A stretch of 64,000 nt of DNA, taken from contig NZ_SHKR01000011.1 in the NCBI RefSeq assembly GCF_004217145.1, forward strand, positions 2,170,001-2,234,000, given 5' to 3'. The DNA is from Kribbella rubisoli. Its GTDB lineage: Bacteria > Actinomycetota > Actinomycetes > Propionibacteriales > Kribbellaceae. Below, one piece after another: positions 51,147 to 59,956 of this stretch. Positions within the stretch are counted from its first letter, which is position 1, and each line of letters begins with the position of its first letter. The notes below the pieces were generated by a model. That model saw only the letters and a list, made by a program, of their open reading frames with translations, was not told where the DNA came from and did no database searches. A program made the position numbers and the translations under genes.

Positions 51147-52384
51147 TTGGCCTCCTGAGCAGCAGACAGGTACGACGCGAGCTCGATCCTCGCGATCACC
51201 CCACGATGCACCTCGTCAGGCCCGTCGGCCAGTCGCAACGCGCGCGCACTCGTCCAGGCGGCCGCGAGCGGAAAGTCGTCGGACAGCCCGCCACCGCCGT
51301 GCAGCTGGATCGCCATGTCGATCACGTCCTGCGCCATCCGCGGTACGGCGACCTTGATCTGGCTGACCTCGCTCAACGCACCCGCGAGCCCTTGGGTGTC
51401 CAGCAGGTACGCCGTTTGCAGCACGAGCAACCGTGACTGGTTGATCGCGATCCGCGCGTCGGCGATCCGCTCGCGGTTGCCGCCGAGGTTCACGAGCGGC
51501 TTACCGAACGCAGTACGACTGGTGCCACGCTCGAGTGCGAGTTCGAGCGCCTTCTCCGCAAGGCCGATCAGCCGCATGCAGTGGTGTACGCGCCCCGGAC
51601 CGAGACGACCCTGTGCGATCTCGAACGCTCGACCCGGTCCCATCAGGACGTTCGACGCCGGCACGCGGACCTCGGTGAACGAGACCTCTCCGTGGCCGTG
51701 CGGTTCGTCGTACCTGTGCATCGCCGGCAGCAGGCGCTCGACCTTCACGCCCGGGGTGTCGCGCGGGACGAGGACCATTGTGTGGCGCGCGTACCGGTGG
51801 GCGTCGGGGTCGGTGAGGCCCATGAAGATGAGGAGCTGGCAGTCCGGGTGACCGACGCCGGTGCTCCACCATTTGCGGCCGTTGATCACGACCTCGTCGC
51901 CGTCGACGACGGCGGTTGCCTCCATGTTGGTGGCGTCAGACGACGCGACGTCCGGCTCGGTCATGCAGAACGCGGACCGGATCGTGCCGTCGAGCAACGG
52001 CTCCAGCCACTGCTTCTTCTGCTCCTCCGTGCCGTAGCGGAGCAGGACCTCCATGTTGCCGGTGTCCGGCGCGTTGCAGTTGAAGATGTACGGCGCGATG
52101 AACGACCGGCCGGTGAGCTCGGCGATCGGGGCGTAGTCGAGGTTGCTCAAGCCCTCGCCGTACTGCTCGTTGCCAGGCTCGGCGGGTGGCAGGAACAGGT
52201 TCCACAAGCCGGCTTCGCGCGCCTTCGCCTGCAGGTCCTTGATCATCGGTTGCGGCTGCCACGGGTCACCGGCGGTACGGATCGCGGTGTGCAGCTCCGC
52301 CTCGACCGGCTCGATCTCGCTGCGCAGGAAGGCGTCTACCCGCGCGACAAGATCCTGAGCCCGGGCCGAAGGTTCGAACCCCAT
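51143..52384 (-). CDS. Acyl-CoA dehydrogenase
   Basis: 413 residues from ATG 52384 (a TTG one codon earlier opens the frame). Signatures: AFCMTEPDVASSDATN (FAD/substrate loop), WWSTGVGHPDCQLLIFMG, and RTAFGKPLVNLGGNRERIADARIAI. This is the long ACAD10/11-like branch rather than a short-chain dehydrogenase. It is the first gene of the operon and divergent from the TetR gene at 52440, which probably represses it. Confidence 0.93.
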   Translation of the reverse strand: MGFEPSARAQDLVARVDAFLRSEIEPVEAELHTAIRTAGDPWQPQPMIKDLQAKAREAGLWNLFLPPAEPGNEQYGEGLSNLDYAPIAELTGRSFIAPYIFNCNAPDTGNMEVLLRYGTEEQKKQWLEPLLDGTIRSAFCMTEPDVASSDATNMEATAVVDGDEVVINGRKWWSTGVGHPDCQLLIFMGLTDPDAHRYARHTMVLVPRDTPGVKVERLLPAMHRYDEPHGHGEVSFTEVRVPASNVLMGPGRAFEIAQGRLGPGRVHHCMRLIGLAEKALELALERGTSRTAFGKPLVNLGGNRERIADARIAINQSRLLVLQTAYLLDTQGLAGALSEVSQIKVAVPRMAQDVIDMAIQLHGGGGLSDDFPLAAAWTSARALRLADGPDEVHRGVIARIELASYLSAAQEAK

Positions 52385-52439
52385 CAAGACTCCCTTCCTC
52401 GCCTTGACCGTAGCTCAGCTTCTAAGCAATGCTCAATAG

Positions 52440-53027
52440 ATGGATCACCGGCTGTCGGCGGACGACCGCAAGAAGCAACTGGTCAAAATCGGCCTGATGA
52501 TGCTGCGGACCAAACCGATCCACGAACTGTCGATCGATGCCATCGCCGGCCAGGCCGGGATCTCCCGAGGCCTGCTGTTCCACTACTTCCCGAGCAAACG
52601 CGACTACTACGTAGCCGTCATCTCCGCCGCCGGCCGCCGCCTCCTTCGCGTCACCAAGCCCGACGACTCCCTCGCGCCTGAGGAGCAACTCCGCGAGATG
52701 CTCACGCAGTTCGTCGCGTTCATCGAGCGGCGGCGTACGGCGTACATCTCGTTCGTCCGGGGCGCTGCTGGCGGAGACGACTTCGCCGTCGAGGTGTACG
52801 ACGAGACTCGCGCGGGGCTGACGAAGCGCGTGCTCACCTACATCGGCACTCCTGAGGTAGCGGACGACCCCAAGTCGCTGGACTACCTCCGGATCCACGC
52901 GTGGCTCTCGTACGCCGAAGACCTGGCAATCGAGTGGTCCGGCCTACCCGAAGCCGACCGCCCATACGACGCGGAATACCTGATCAACCACGCCACCGAA
53001 GCCCTACACATGCTGCGCAAGCTGTAA
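52440..53027 (+). CDS. TetR family regulator
   Basis: 195 residues. HTH region: LSIDAIAGQAGISRGLLFHYFPSKRDYYVAVI (about residues 29-60). The ATG at 52440 lacks a ribosome site; TTGACC at 52403-52408 could be a -35 giving a leaderless start, but this is weak. The 55-bp gap to the divergent acyl-CoA dehydrogenase gene holds a degenerate repeated GCTCA; I cannot define a clean operator. Likely ligand: an acyl-CoA. Confidence 0.9.
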   Translation: MDHRLSADDRKKQLVKIGLMMLRTKPIHELSIDAIAGQAGISRGLLFHYFPSKRDYYVAVISAAGRRLLRVTKPDDSLAPEEQLREMLTQFVAFIERRRTAYISFVRGAAGGDDFAVEVYDETRAGLTKRVLTYIGTPEVADDPKSLDYLRIHAWLSYAEDLAIEWSGLPEADRPYDAEYLINHATEALHMLRKL

Positions 53028-53032
53028 TCCCG

Positions 53033-53051
53033 CGCGGGGGAATCCCCCGCG
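53033..53051 (+). terminator. Hairpin after tetR
   Basis: CGCGGGGG and CCCCCGCG pair perfectly around AAT, 5 bp after the TAA of the regulator gene. Very stable but without a U-tract. It adjoins the long inverted repeat. Confidence 0.7.
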
Positions 53052-53343
53052 TGCTACGCAGCCGCTTTGTTCGTCGCTCCGCTCCTCACCGCGTCCGCTC
53101 CGCCCGCTCCCACCCGGCTCATCGCCGGTGCATCCTTTCCGGCTACCGCCGGGGTCTCCGGCTATCGCCGGACCGGGCGAGCTGCCGCTCGCGGGTGACC
53201 ACGGGCTTATCGCCGAGAGCGCCGAGCTCCCGCCGTGTTGTCCGGCGCCCACCGGGTCTTCCGTACCGGCGATGAGCCGGGGGTGGGTGAGAGCGGGCGC
53301 AGCAGGAACGTAATGACGAACGGAGCGCCTGCGTTAGCGCGCG
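53048..53343. repeat. Long imperfect inverted repeat with REP-like hairpins
   Basis: The two ends of this gene-free stretch are reverse complements with gaps: 53048-53129 against 53265-53343. Best-matching blocks are CGCCCGCTC, CCGGCTCATCGCCGGT (53114-53129 against its complement at 53265-53280) and GTTCGTC. Inside are further short dyads of the form CCGGC-NNNN-GCCGG at 53139-53152 and 53158-53171. The stretch lies between convergent tetR and M81 genes. I find no convincing gene. It may be a MITE- or REP-like element or a large structured terminator. Confidence 0.65.
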
Positions 53344-53347
53344 TGGG

Positions 53348-54802
53348 CTACGGCAGGAGTTCGGGTGTGAGGTCTGGGGTTGCCATGTCTGGGTCGAAGG
53401 GGAACAGCGGGCGGAGTACGCCGTGGTGGCCTAGGCGGAGGAGGTCTTGGTCTACGCCGCCGGGGGTTAGGGCCAGGAGCCAGTCGGCGGCCAGGTTGTA
53501 GAGCTCGGGCTCGAGGTATCCGATCTTCACGATGACGAGGTCCGTTGCCGAGGGGTCGAGGCCGAGGAGGGTGAAGTCGGCGATGTGGTGGTACGGCTTG
53601 CGGCGGGACGTCAGGATGCTGTGCAGACCGCCGACCTGGACGACCGCGACCGTGCCGCCGACCGGGTCCTCCGAGAGAGAGAAGACGGTGCCGGACATCT
53701 CGGCCGGACCTGCCGGACCGGAGTCGACCTTGCCACCGGCGGCGACCTCGACCGGATTGCCGACGCCCGCCGCCACACAGGCTGCGACGGCTTCGGGGTC
53801 GACGATGCTGGCGTGGATGGCGGTGGCCTTCCCCGAGGTGAGGTCCTCGATCTTGAGCAGCTCGGCCAACGTCCACGACGTGTCGTCAGCGCCGCCGGCG
53901 GTCGGGTTGTCGCCGGAGTCGCTGATCAGGAACGGGCGGGCCGTGCTGGCGAGACCGGCCGTCACGCACTCCTCCAACGTGCCGGTCGGAGCAACGAACT
54001 CGAACCCATCACGGGCATCCCAGTACGCCTGCGCCAACTCAGCAGCGCGCGCAGTAATCAAGTCAGAATCATCACCAGTCACAACCACAGCGGCCCGGCA
54101 GCGCGGCTCGTCGGCCCACGCGTATCCGACCCACACCGCCGCATCCAGCACTCCAGCCTCGTCCGCGATCTCGCCGACCCGGTGATAGATCGACTTGGCC
54201 GGCTCGAGTCGGGTCGACGTCTTCTCGCCGGGCAGCAGCACCGGCACCTGCACCCATGCCTTGCCTGGCTTGCCCAGCCCGGAGCGCATCCGCTCGACGA
54301 GGTTGCGCAGCGCCCGCTCGCGGCTCTCCATCGCGTCTTCGTGCGGCGCCATCCGGTAGCACGTGATCAGATCCACCGCCGTACCGAGCTCCCGCGACAC
54401 ATTCCCATGCAGGTCCATCGACGCAGACATCAGTACGTCGGGACCGATCACGGCGCGGATCCGCGTGGCGAGATCGGCCTCCGCGTCCTGCCGGCCGACC
54501 ACGCTCATCGCCCCGTGGATGTCGAAGAAGAACCCGTCCAGCTCGCCGGCCCCTTCGAGGCGGGTGATGATCTCCGCCGAGAGGTCGTCGTACACCTCCG
54601 GCAGTACGGCGCCGCCCGGCAGCGACCGGGCGTGCAGCAGCGGGACCCACTCGATCCCCTGCGCCCAGTCCTTCCCGAGGAACTCGTACCGCTCCATCAG
54701 GTGGTCCCCGCGCCGTACGTCGAAATCGGCCAGCCCGGCCCGATGCGGCGAGAACGTACTGGACTCGATGGCGATCCCGGCAATGCCGATCCGAAGGTTC
54801 AT
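53348..54802 (-). CDS. M81 family metallopeptidase (MlrC-like)
   Basis: 484 residues from ATG 54802 (MNLRIGIAGIAIESSTFSPH). The family stretches FDIHGAMSV, SMDLHGNVS and TCYRMAPHEDAMESRERA hold the probable zinc ligands; the C-terminal domain has SDSGDNPTAGGADDT and GGLHSILTSRRKPYHH. MlrC cleaves linear microcystin products, but most M81 proteins act on unknown substrates. The longer frame upstream is not supported by a ribosome site. Confidence 0.88.
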   Translation of the reverse strand: MNLRIGIAGIAIESSTFSPHRAGLADFDVRRGDHLMERYEFLGKDWAQGIEWVPLLHARSLPGGAVLPEVYDDLSAEIITRLEGAGELDGFFFDIHGAMSVVGRQDAEADLATRIRAVIGPDVLMSASMDLHGNVSRELGTAVDLITCYRMAPHEDAMESRERALRNLVERMRSGLGKPGKAWVQVPVLLPGEKTSTRLEPAKSIYHRVGEIADEAGVLDAAVWVGYAWADEPRCRAAVVVTGDDSDLITARAAELAQAYWDARDGFEFVAPTGTLEECVTAGLASTARPFLISDSGDNPTAGGADDTSWTLAELLKIEDLTSGKATAIHASIVDPEAVAACVAAGVGNPVEVAAGGKVDSGPAGPAEMSGTVFSLSEDPVGGTVAVVQVGGLHSILTSRRKPYHHIADFTLLGLDPSATDLVIVKIGYLEPELYNLAADWLLALTPGGVDQDLLRLGHHGVLRPLFPFDPDMATPDLTPELLP

Positions 54803-54870
54803 GTCTAAAACCTGCCACAACCGAGCCGTTTCGCGCACTGCCTCTTGTCCGGATTTGAACATCTCGAACC

Positions 54871-54899
54871 TGTCGAAAGCCCCCGCCCGGCTTCGAGGT
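54871..54899 (+). promoter_or_regulatory. Candidate ECF42 promoter
   Basis: TGTCGA (54871-54876), a 17-bp spacer and CGAGGT (54894-54899). As I recall, described ECF42 promoters carry TGTCGA at -35 and a CGA/CGT-type -10. Transcription would begin near 54906, 33 bp before the first gene of the DUF1579-like/YCII/sigma operon, so the sigma factor would drive its own operon. Confidence 0.6.
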
Positions 54900-54938
54900 A
54901 GCAGCACAAGCCAGCAACCGATCGAAAAGGAGAAGGAC

Positions 54939-55364
54939 ATGACCAACGAACTGCAGCGACTCGGCCGACTCGTCGGCACCTGGGACGTCAGCGGCGGCGC
55001 GACCGGTACGACGAGCTTCAAATGGATGGACGGCGGCCACTTCCTGGTCCAGCGCGGCCGCCTCGATCACGACGGCCACGAAGTGCGGATGACCGAGATC
55101 ATCGGCTACGAGCACCCGTTCGGCGGGGAGCGGGGGACGGAGGTGAAGTCACGCGTGTACGACGCCGACGGCAACACGCTGGACTACGTCTACGAGCTGG
55201 CCGGCGACGAGCTCACGATCTGGGGCGGCTTCAAGGGCTCCCCCGGCCACTTCAAGGGCGTCTTCACCGAGAACGGCAACCGCCTCACCGGAGACTGGGT
55301 GTACCCGGGTGGCGGTTACCACGCCACGATGGTCCGGACCGCTGCCTCAAGGAGTGACCGATGA
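54939..55364 (+). CDS. DUF1579-like / heme-binding-like small protein
   Basis: 141 residues from ATG 54939 with AAAAGGAGAAGGAC upstream. A lipocalin-like beta barrel is suggested by LGRLVGTWDVSGGATGTTSFKWMDGGHFLVQRG and repeated strands ending GNRLTGDWVYPGGGYHATMVR. DUF1579-type proteins are common neighbours of ECF42 operons. No known activity. Its stop overlaps the YCII start (ATGA). Confidence 0.8.
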   Translation: MTNELQRLGRLVGTWDVSGGATGTTSFKWMDGGHFLVQRGRLDHDGHEVRMTEIIGYEHPFGGERGTEVKSRVYDADGNTLDYVYELAGDELTIWGGFKGSPGHFKGVFTENGNRLTGDWVYPGGGYHATMVRTAASRSDR

Positions 55365-55738
55365 AGTACCTGCTTCTCGCGTACGGCGACCAGGCCGCCT
55401 GGGACACCGTCGACGTGAACAGCCCGGAGTTCCTCGCGGCCTGCAAGTTCTACGAGGACCTCGCGGCGGAGCTGACCGCGACCGGCGAGCTGCTCGGCAC
55501 AGAAGGCCTGGCGCATCCGGCACTGAGCCGCACGGTACGACGTACCGCGGCCGGACCGGTCGCCAGTGACGGACCGTTCGCGGAGTCCAAGGAGGTCCTG
55601 GCGAGCTTCGCGATCGTGGACTGTGAGAGCCACGACCGGGTGATGGCGATCGCGGCCCGGATCGTCGACGCTGTCGGCGAGACGGTCGAGGTACGGCCGA
55701 TCATGGCCGGACCGGAAGACATCCGCCCGGACAGCTGA
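55361..55738 (+). CDS. YCII-related (DGPF) domain protein
   Basis: 125 residues with KYLLLAYGD at the start and the signature DGPFAESKEVLASFAIVD. Small ferredoxin-like fold, no known activity. It is coupled to the gene before and lies 2 bp from the ECF42 sigma gene, the standard gene order for this group. A second DGPF protein is encoded at 32832. Confidence 0.92.
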   Translation: MKYLLLAYGDQAAWDTVDVNSPEFLAACKFYEDLAAELTATGELLGTEGLAHPALSRTVRRTAAGPVASDGPFAESKEVLASFAIVDCESHDRVMAIAARIVDAVGETVEVRPIMAGPEDIRPDS

Positions 55739-55740
55739 CG

Positions 55741-56931
55741 ATGGAGGAGCTGTGGCGCAGCCTCGTCCCGCAGGTGCTCGGCGCACTGGTCCGCCGGTAC
55801 GGCCATTTCGAGGCGTGTGAGGACGCGGTCCAGGAGGCTCTCCTGGTCGCCGCGCAACAGTGGCCCGAGCAGGGCGTCCCGGATGAGCCACGGACCTGGC
55901 TGATCCGGGTCGCCTCCCGGCGACTGATCGACCTGTTGCGCAACGAGGAGTCCCGCCGGCACCGGGAGGACGCCGTTCGTACGCCGGATATCGCTCCGGC
56001 ACCGGTCAGCGCGACCGACGACTCGCTGACGGTTCTGTTCCTCTGCTGCCACCCGGCGTTGCCCGCCGCGTCCCAGATCCCCTTGACGCTTCGAGCGGTA
56101 GGCGGCCTGACCACGAGCGAGATCGCCGCCGCTCTGCTCACTCCCGAAGCGACGATCGGGCAGCGGATCAGCCGCGCGAAGCAGAAGCTGCGGGGACAAC
56201 CGTTCCGTCGGCCCGACGACTACGAGGAGCGGCTGGCCGCCGTACTGCAGGTTCTTTATCTGATCTTCAACGAGGGCTACACGAGTACAGCCGGCGACGA
56301 GCTCGCGCGGGCCGACCTGTCCCGGGAGGCGATCCGGCTCGGCCGGATGCTGCACAGTCTGCTGCCCGATGACGGTGAGGCGGCCGGGCTCCTGGCCCTG
56401 ATGCTGCTGACCGACGCTCGCCGGTCCGCGCGTACGACGGCCGACGGCGCGCTCGTCCCTCTCGACGAGCAGGACCGCTCGCGCTGGGATCAGGCGGCGA
56501 TCCACGAGGGCACCGAGCTGATCACCAGGGCGATGCGTACGACGACACTCGGGCCGTACCAGTTGCAGGCCGCGATCGCTGCCGTCCACAGCGAGGCGAC
56601 GACGGCCCGGGACACCGACTGGCGGCAGATCCTTGCCCTGTACAACTTGCTCGAACCGTTGCTGGACGGTCCGGTCGTCCGGCTGAACCGGGCCGTCGCG
56701 ACTGCGATGGTGCACGGCCCCGAGGCAGGGATCCGGCTCCTCGACACGCTGTCGACCGACGAGCGCGCGCTTCGCGGCCACCGCTTCCATGCCGTCCGGG
56801 CGCATCTCCTCGAGCTGCGAGGCGATCACCGAGAAGCGGCCGATACCTACCTGTCAGCGGCAAAACTCACCACGAACACCCCCGAGCAGCGCTACCTCCG
56901 CAACCGCGCGGCACGTCTCCGCGAGCGCTAG
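55741..56931 (+). CDS. ECF42-group sigma factor with C-terminal extension
   Basis: 396 residues. Sigma region 2 (YGHFEACEDAVQEALLVAAQQW) and region 4 (LTLRAVGGLTTSEIAAALLTPEATIGQRISRAKQKL) occupy the first 175 residues. The long C-terminal extension (VLYLIFNEGYTSTAGDELARADL onwards, TPR-like helices) is the mark of the ECF42 group and is reported to be needed for activity in place of an anti-sigma factor. It overlaps the convergent LacI gene by 4 bp. Confidence 0.93.
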   Translation: MEELWRSLVPQVLGALVRRYGHFEACEDAVQEALLVAAQQWPEQGVPDEPRTWLIRVASRRLIDLLRNEESRRHREDAVRTPDIAPAPVSATDDSLTVLFLCCHPALPAASQIPLTLRAVGGLTTSEIAAALLTPEATIGQRISRAKQKLRGQPFRRPDDYEERLAAVLQVLYLIFNEGYTSTAGDELARADLSREAIRLGRMLHSLLPDDGEAAGLLALMLLTDARRSARTTADGALVPLDEQDRSRWDQAAIHEGTELITRAMRTTTLGPYQLQAAIAAVHSEATTARDTDWRQILALYNLLEPLLDGPVVRLNRAVATAMVHGPEAGIRLLDTLSTDERALRGHRFHAVRAHLLELRGDHREAADTYLSAAKLTTNTPEQRYLRNRAARLRER

Positions 56932-57941
56932 CGGGGTGAGCCCGTGCTGCCCCGGACGATCAGCTCGGTCGCCAGCTCGACGTGGAGCGCCTCGAGCTCG
57001 TGATGATCCAGGAGGCGGGTCAGCAGGCTGACGGCCATCCGGCCCATCTCCTGCAGCGGCTGGCGGACCGTGGTGAGCTGAGGAGTAGTTGCGCGGCTGA
57101 GGTCGAGGTCGTCGAAGCCGGCGATCGAGAGATCGCGCGGGACGGACAGACCACGTTCGGCGGCGGCTTGAAGTGCGCCGATCGCGGCCTTGTCGTTGAA
57201 CGCGACCAAGGCGGTCGGGCGCGGGTCGAGGTCGAGGAGCTCCAAAGCCGCCCGGTAGCCGTGCACCGTGGTCGGTTGGTCGTGGCGGACCAGCGATGCG
57301 TCGGGCAGGATCCCCGCATCGGCGAGAGCAGCGGCGTGACCGCTCAGCCGGGCGTCCGCGGCCAGCCATTCGCGTGGACCGGCGATGACGCCGATGCGAG
57401 TGTGGCCGAGCGCGGTCAGGTGCGCGGTGAGCTGGCGAGCGCCGGAGTGGTGGGCGGCCGAGACCGACGGGATGTCGCGAGGCAGCGCGGTCCGTGGATC
57501 GACCACGACGAACGGGAAGCGCCGCGAGCTCAGCCGCACCAGGTCCTCGCTCGACTCCGGCGGAAGGATGAGTACGGCGCCACCGACGTCACGCCGGGAT
57601 GCCAAACCACGCAGTACGGGATCGTCCTGCGTCGCCTCGCCGGCGTTGAGGATCACCTGTCGACCGTGCCTGTCGAGGGCCTCGGCGATCGACGAGACGA
57701 TCAGGCCGAAGTAGTCGGTGAGCACGTACGGGCAGCGCACGTAGACGCCGCCCTCGACGGGTTTCGGCGTACCGCCGCGCGGCACGGGCGCGGGCAGCCC
57801 GAGGTCCTCGATCGCCTGCTCGACCAGCCGCCGAGTCTCCGGCGCGATGCCGCCGACCCGGTTGACCACGCGGGACACGGTCGCGAGCGACACCCCGGCC
57901 GCAGCCGCGACGTCGCGCATCGTCGCTCTAGCGCGCGGCAT
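56928..57941 (-). CDS. LacI family transcriptional regulator
   Basis: 337 residues. HTH and hinge: TMRDVAAAAGVSLATVSRVVNRVGGIAPETRRLVEQAI, then a periplasmic-binding-protein-like ligand domain. ATG 57941 has no ribosome site; ATG 57920 (MRDVAAAAG) is a good alternative and would leave 134 bp to the divergent GH30 gene. Probably regulates that gene in response to a sugar. Confidence 0.9.
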   Translation of the reverse strand: MPRARATMRDVAAAAGVSLATVSRVVNRVGGIAPETRRLVEQAIEDLGLPAPVPRGGTPKPVEGGVYVRCPYVLTDYFGLIVSSIAEALDRHGRQVILNAGEATQDDPVLRGLASRRDVGGAVLILPPESSEDLVRLSSRRFPFVVVDPRTALPRDIPSVSAAHHSGARQLTAHLTALGHTRIGVIAGPREWLAADARLSGHAAALADAGILPDASLVRHDQPTTVHGYRAALELLDLDPRPTALVAFNDKAAIGALQAAAERGLSVPRDLSIAGFDDLDLSRATTPQLTTVRQPLQEMGRMAVSLLTRLLDHHELEALHVELATELIVRGSTGSPR

Positions 57942-58040
57942 TTGTTACATCACTTTGTTTCACGCTCAGCACTCTAGACCTACGCTCCCAGACCTTGACA
58001 GTGGTCGATCGCGGGCGTGTCCTGTGGCCGTTTGTTTCAT
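57941..58040 (+). promoter_or_regulatory. GH30 promoter with three TTTGTT(T/A)CA repeats
   Basis: TTTGTTACAT (57941-57950), TTTGTTTCAC (57954-57963) and TTTGTTTCAT (58031-58040) are AT-rich direct repeats in a GC-rich setting. Between the second and third lies TTGACA (57995-58000) with a weak -10 (TGTCCT, 58018-58023). The third copy would sit just downstream of the transcription start. Binding by the LacI-type protein is inferred. Confidence 0.5.
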
Positions 58041-58054
58041 CCCTGAGGAGTGCG

Positions 58055-59956
58055 ATGAGAACACCCGCCTTCGGCGTCGCCCTTGCTCTCACGGTGGCGT
58101 CACTCACCGGACCTGCCCAGGCCCAGGCCCATCCCCCGACGACCCAGGTCAATGTCTGGGTCACCACGCCGGACCGCGCCGAGTTGCTGCACGAGCGCAC
58201 GCCAGTCACGTTCCACGACGGAGCCAGTGACCGGACCACGATCACGGTCGACCCACGGACGTCGTACCAGACCATGGACGGCTTCGGCGCCTCGATCACG
58301 GACTCGTCCGCGAACGTGCTGTACCGGCTCAGCCCGGCCGACCGCGAGCAGACGATGCGCAAGCTGTTCGACCCCCGCCAGGGGATCGGCGTCAGCTTCC
58401 TGCGTCAGCCGGTCGGCTCGTCCGACTTCACCGCCGCGGCCGAGCACTATACGTACGACGACGTGCCGGCCGGCCAGACCGACTTCGGTCTGAAGCACTT
58501 CACCATCGCGCACGATCAGCAGCAGGTGCTGCCGTTGCTGCGGCGGGCAAAGCAGCTCAACCCGCAGCTCAAGGTGATGGCGACGCCGTGGAGCCCGCCC
58601 GCGTGGATGAAGACCGCGGACTCGCTCGTCGGCGGCCGGCTCAAGGATGACCCCAAGGTGTACGACGCCTATGCGCGCTATCTGGTGAAGTTCGTCCAGG
58701 CGTACGCGAAGGCCGGCGTACCGGTCGACTTCCTCTCCATCCAGAACGAGCCGCAGAACCGCAAGCCGAGCGCCTATCCAGGCACGGACATGCCGGTTCG
58801 CCAGGAAGCAGCAGTGATCACCGCCCTGGGTCCATTGCTGCAGAAGGCGAGTCCGCGCACGAAGATCCTCGGCTACGACCACAACTGGACCACGCATCCC
58901 GGCGACATCGCCTCGACGCCGCCTGGTGAGGACCCGGAGACCGACTACCCGTACAAGCTGCTCCAGACGCCGGCGGCCAAGTGGATCGCGGGTACGGCGT
59001 ACCACTGCTACTCCGGCGACCCTTCGAAGCAAACCGACTTGCACAACGCGTTCCCGTCGAAGGGCATCTGGTTCACCGAGTGCTCCGGCTCGCACGGGCC
59101 GACCGACACCCCTCCGCAGATCTTCCGCGGCACGCTGACCTGGCACGCGCGCACGCTCATGCTCGGTACGACGCGCAACTGGGCCAAGTCGGTCGTCAAC
59201 TGGAACATCGCACTCGACTCCACCGGCGGCCCGCACCTCGGCGGCTGCGACACGTGCACCGGCCTGGTCACGCTGCAGCCGGACGGGACGGTGACGACGG
59301 ATGCGGAGTACTACACGATCGGTCACCTGTCGAAGTTCGTGAGACCGGGCGCGGTGCGGATCGGGAGTACGTCGTACGGGACGACCGGATGGAACGGGCA
59401 ACTGATGTCCGCCGCCTTCCGCAACCCGGACGGCAGTACTGCGCTCTTGGTGCACAACGAGAACGACGACCCGCGCAGCTTCACGGTCGCGGTGGGCGAC
59501 AAGTCGTTCGACTACGAGCTGCCCGGCGGAGCGATTGCGACGTACACCTGGGGCCGGCCGGCAACCGACGTACCGCAGCAGCTGACTGTTGCCGGTGCGA
59601 CGGCGAGTGACAACGGTGCGGATGCCGGGCTGTTGACCGATCAGGACGGGTCGACGGTGTGGCAGAGCAAGGCCGCGCAGACGCCCGGTCAGTGGGTGCA
59701 GGTGGATCTGGGCAAGACGCAGACGTTCCGCTCGGTTGCTCTGGACAGCGGTGGGAATGTCGGCGACTACGCGCGCGGCTACGAGGTTGCTGTCAGCAAA
59801 GATGGTGTGAGCTGGCAGACGGTTGCGTCCGGCACATCCACGGGGCAACTCACCACGGTCAAGCTACGGCCGACGTTTGCGCGCTACGTGCGGGTGACGT
59901 CGACGGGATCGGCTGCTAACTGGTGGAGTCTGGCTGATATCCGAATCTATCGCTGA
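58055..59956 (+). CDS. Secreted GH30 glycosidase with discoidin domain
   Basis: 633 residues from ATG 58055 with GAGGAG upstream. Signal peptide (MRTPAFGVALALTVASLTGPAQAQA). GH30 barrel starts YQTMDGFGASITDSSA; acid/base E232 in SIQNEPQ and nucleophile E342 in FTECSG (numbers from this start). The beta domain follows, then a discoidin (F5/8 type C) module at about 510-633. GH30 members include beta-glucosylceramidase, beta-1,6-glucanase and beta-xylosidase activities; the subfamily cannot be fixed here. The 3' end overlaps the amidase gene by 41 bp. Confidence 0.92.
   Translation: MRTPAFGVALALTVASLTGPAQAQAHPPTTQVNVWVTTPDRAELLHERTPVTFHDGASDRTTITVDPRTSYQTMDGFGASITDSSANVLYRLSPADREQTMRKLFDPRQGIGVSFLRQPVGSSDFTAAAEHYTYDDVPAGQTDFGLKHFTIAHDQQQVLPLLRRAKQLNPQLKVMATPWSPPAWMKTADSLVGGRLKDDPKVYDAYARYLVKFVQAYAKAGVPVDFLSIQNEPQNRKPSAYPGTDMPVRQEAAVITALGPLLQKASPRTKILGYDHNWTTHPGDIASTPPGEDPETDYPYKLLQTPAAKWIAGTAYHCYSGDPSKQTDLHNAFPSKGIWFTECSGSHGPTDTPPQIFRGTLTWHARTLMLGTTRNWAKSVVNWNIALDSTGGPHLGGCDTCTGLVTLQPDGTVTTDAEYYTIGHLSKFVRPGAVRIGSTSYGTTGWNGQLMSAAFRNPDGSTALLVHNENDDPRSFTVAVGDKSFDYELPGGAIATYTWGRPATDVPQQLTVAGATASDNGADAGLLTDQDGSTVWQSKAAQTPGQWVQVDLGKTQTFRSVALDSGGNVGDYARGYEVAVSKDGVSWQTVASGTSTGQLTTVKLRPTFARYVRVTSTGSAANWWSLADIRIYR

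Noticed and set aside
52369..52380. GGTTCGAACCCC, resembling a tRNA T-loop
   Set aside because: It lies at the start of the acyl-CoA dehydrogenase coding region (MGFEPS) and no acceptor or anticodon stem can be drawn around it.
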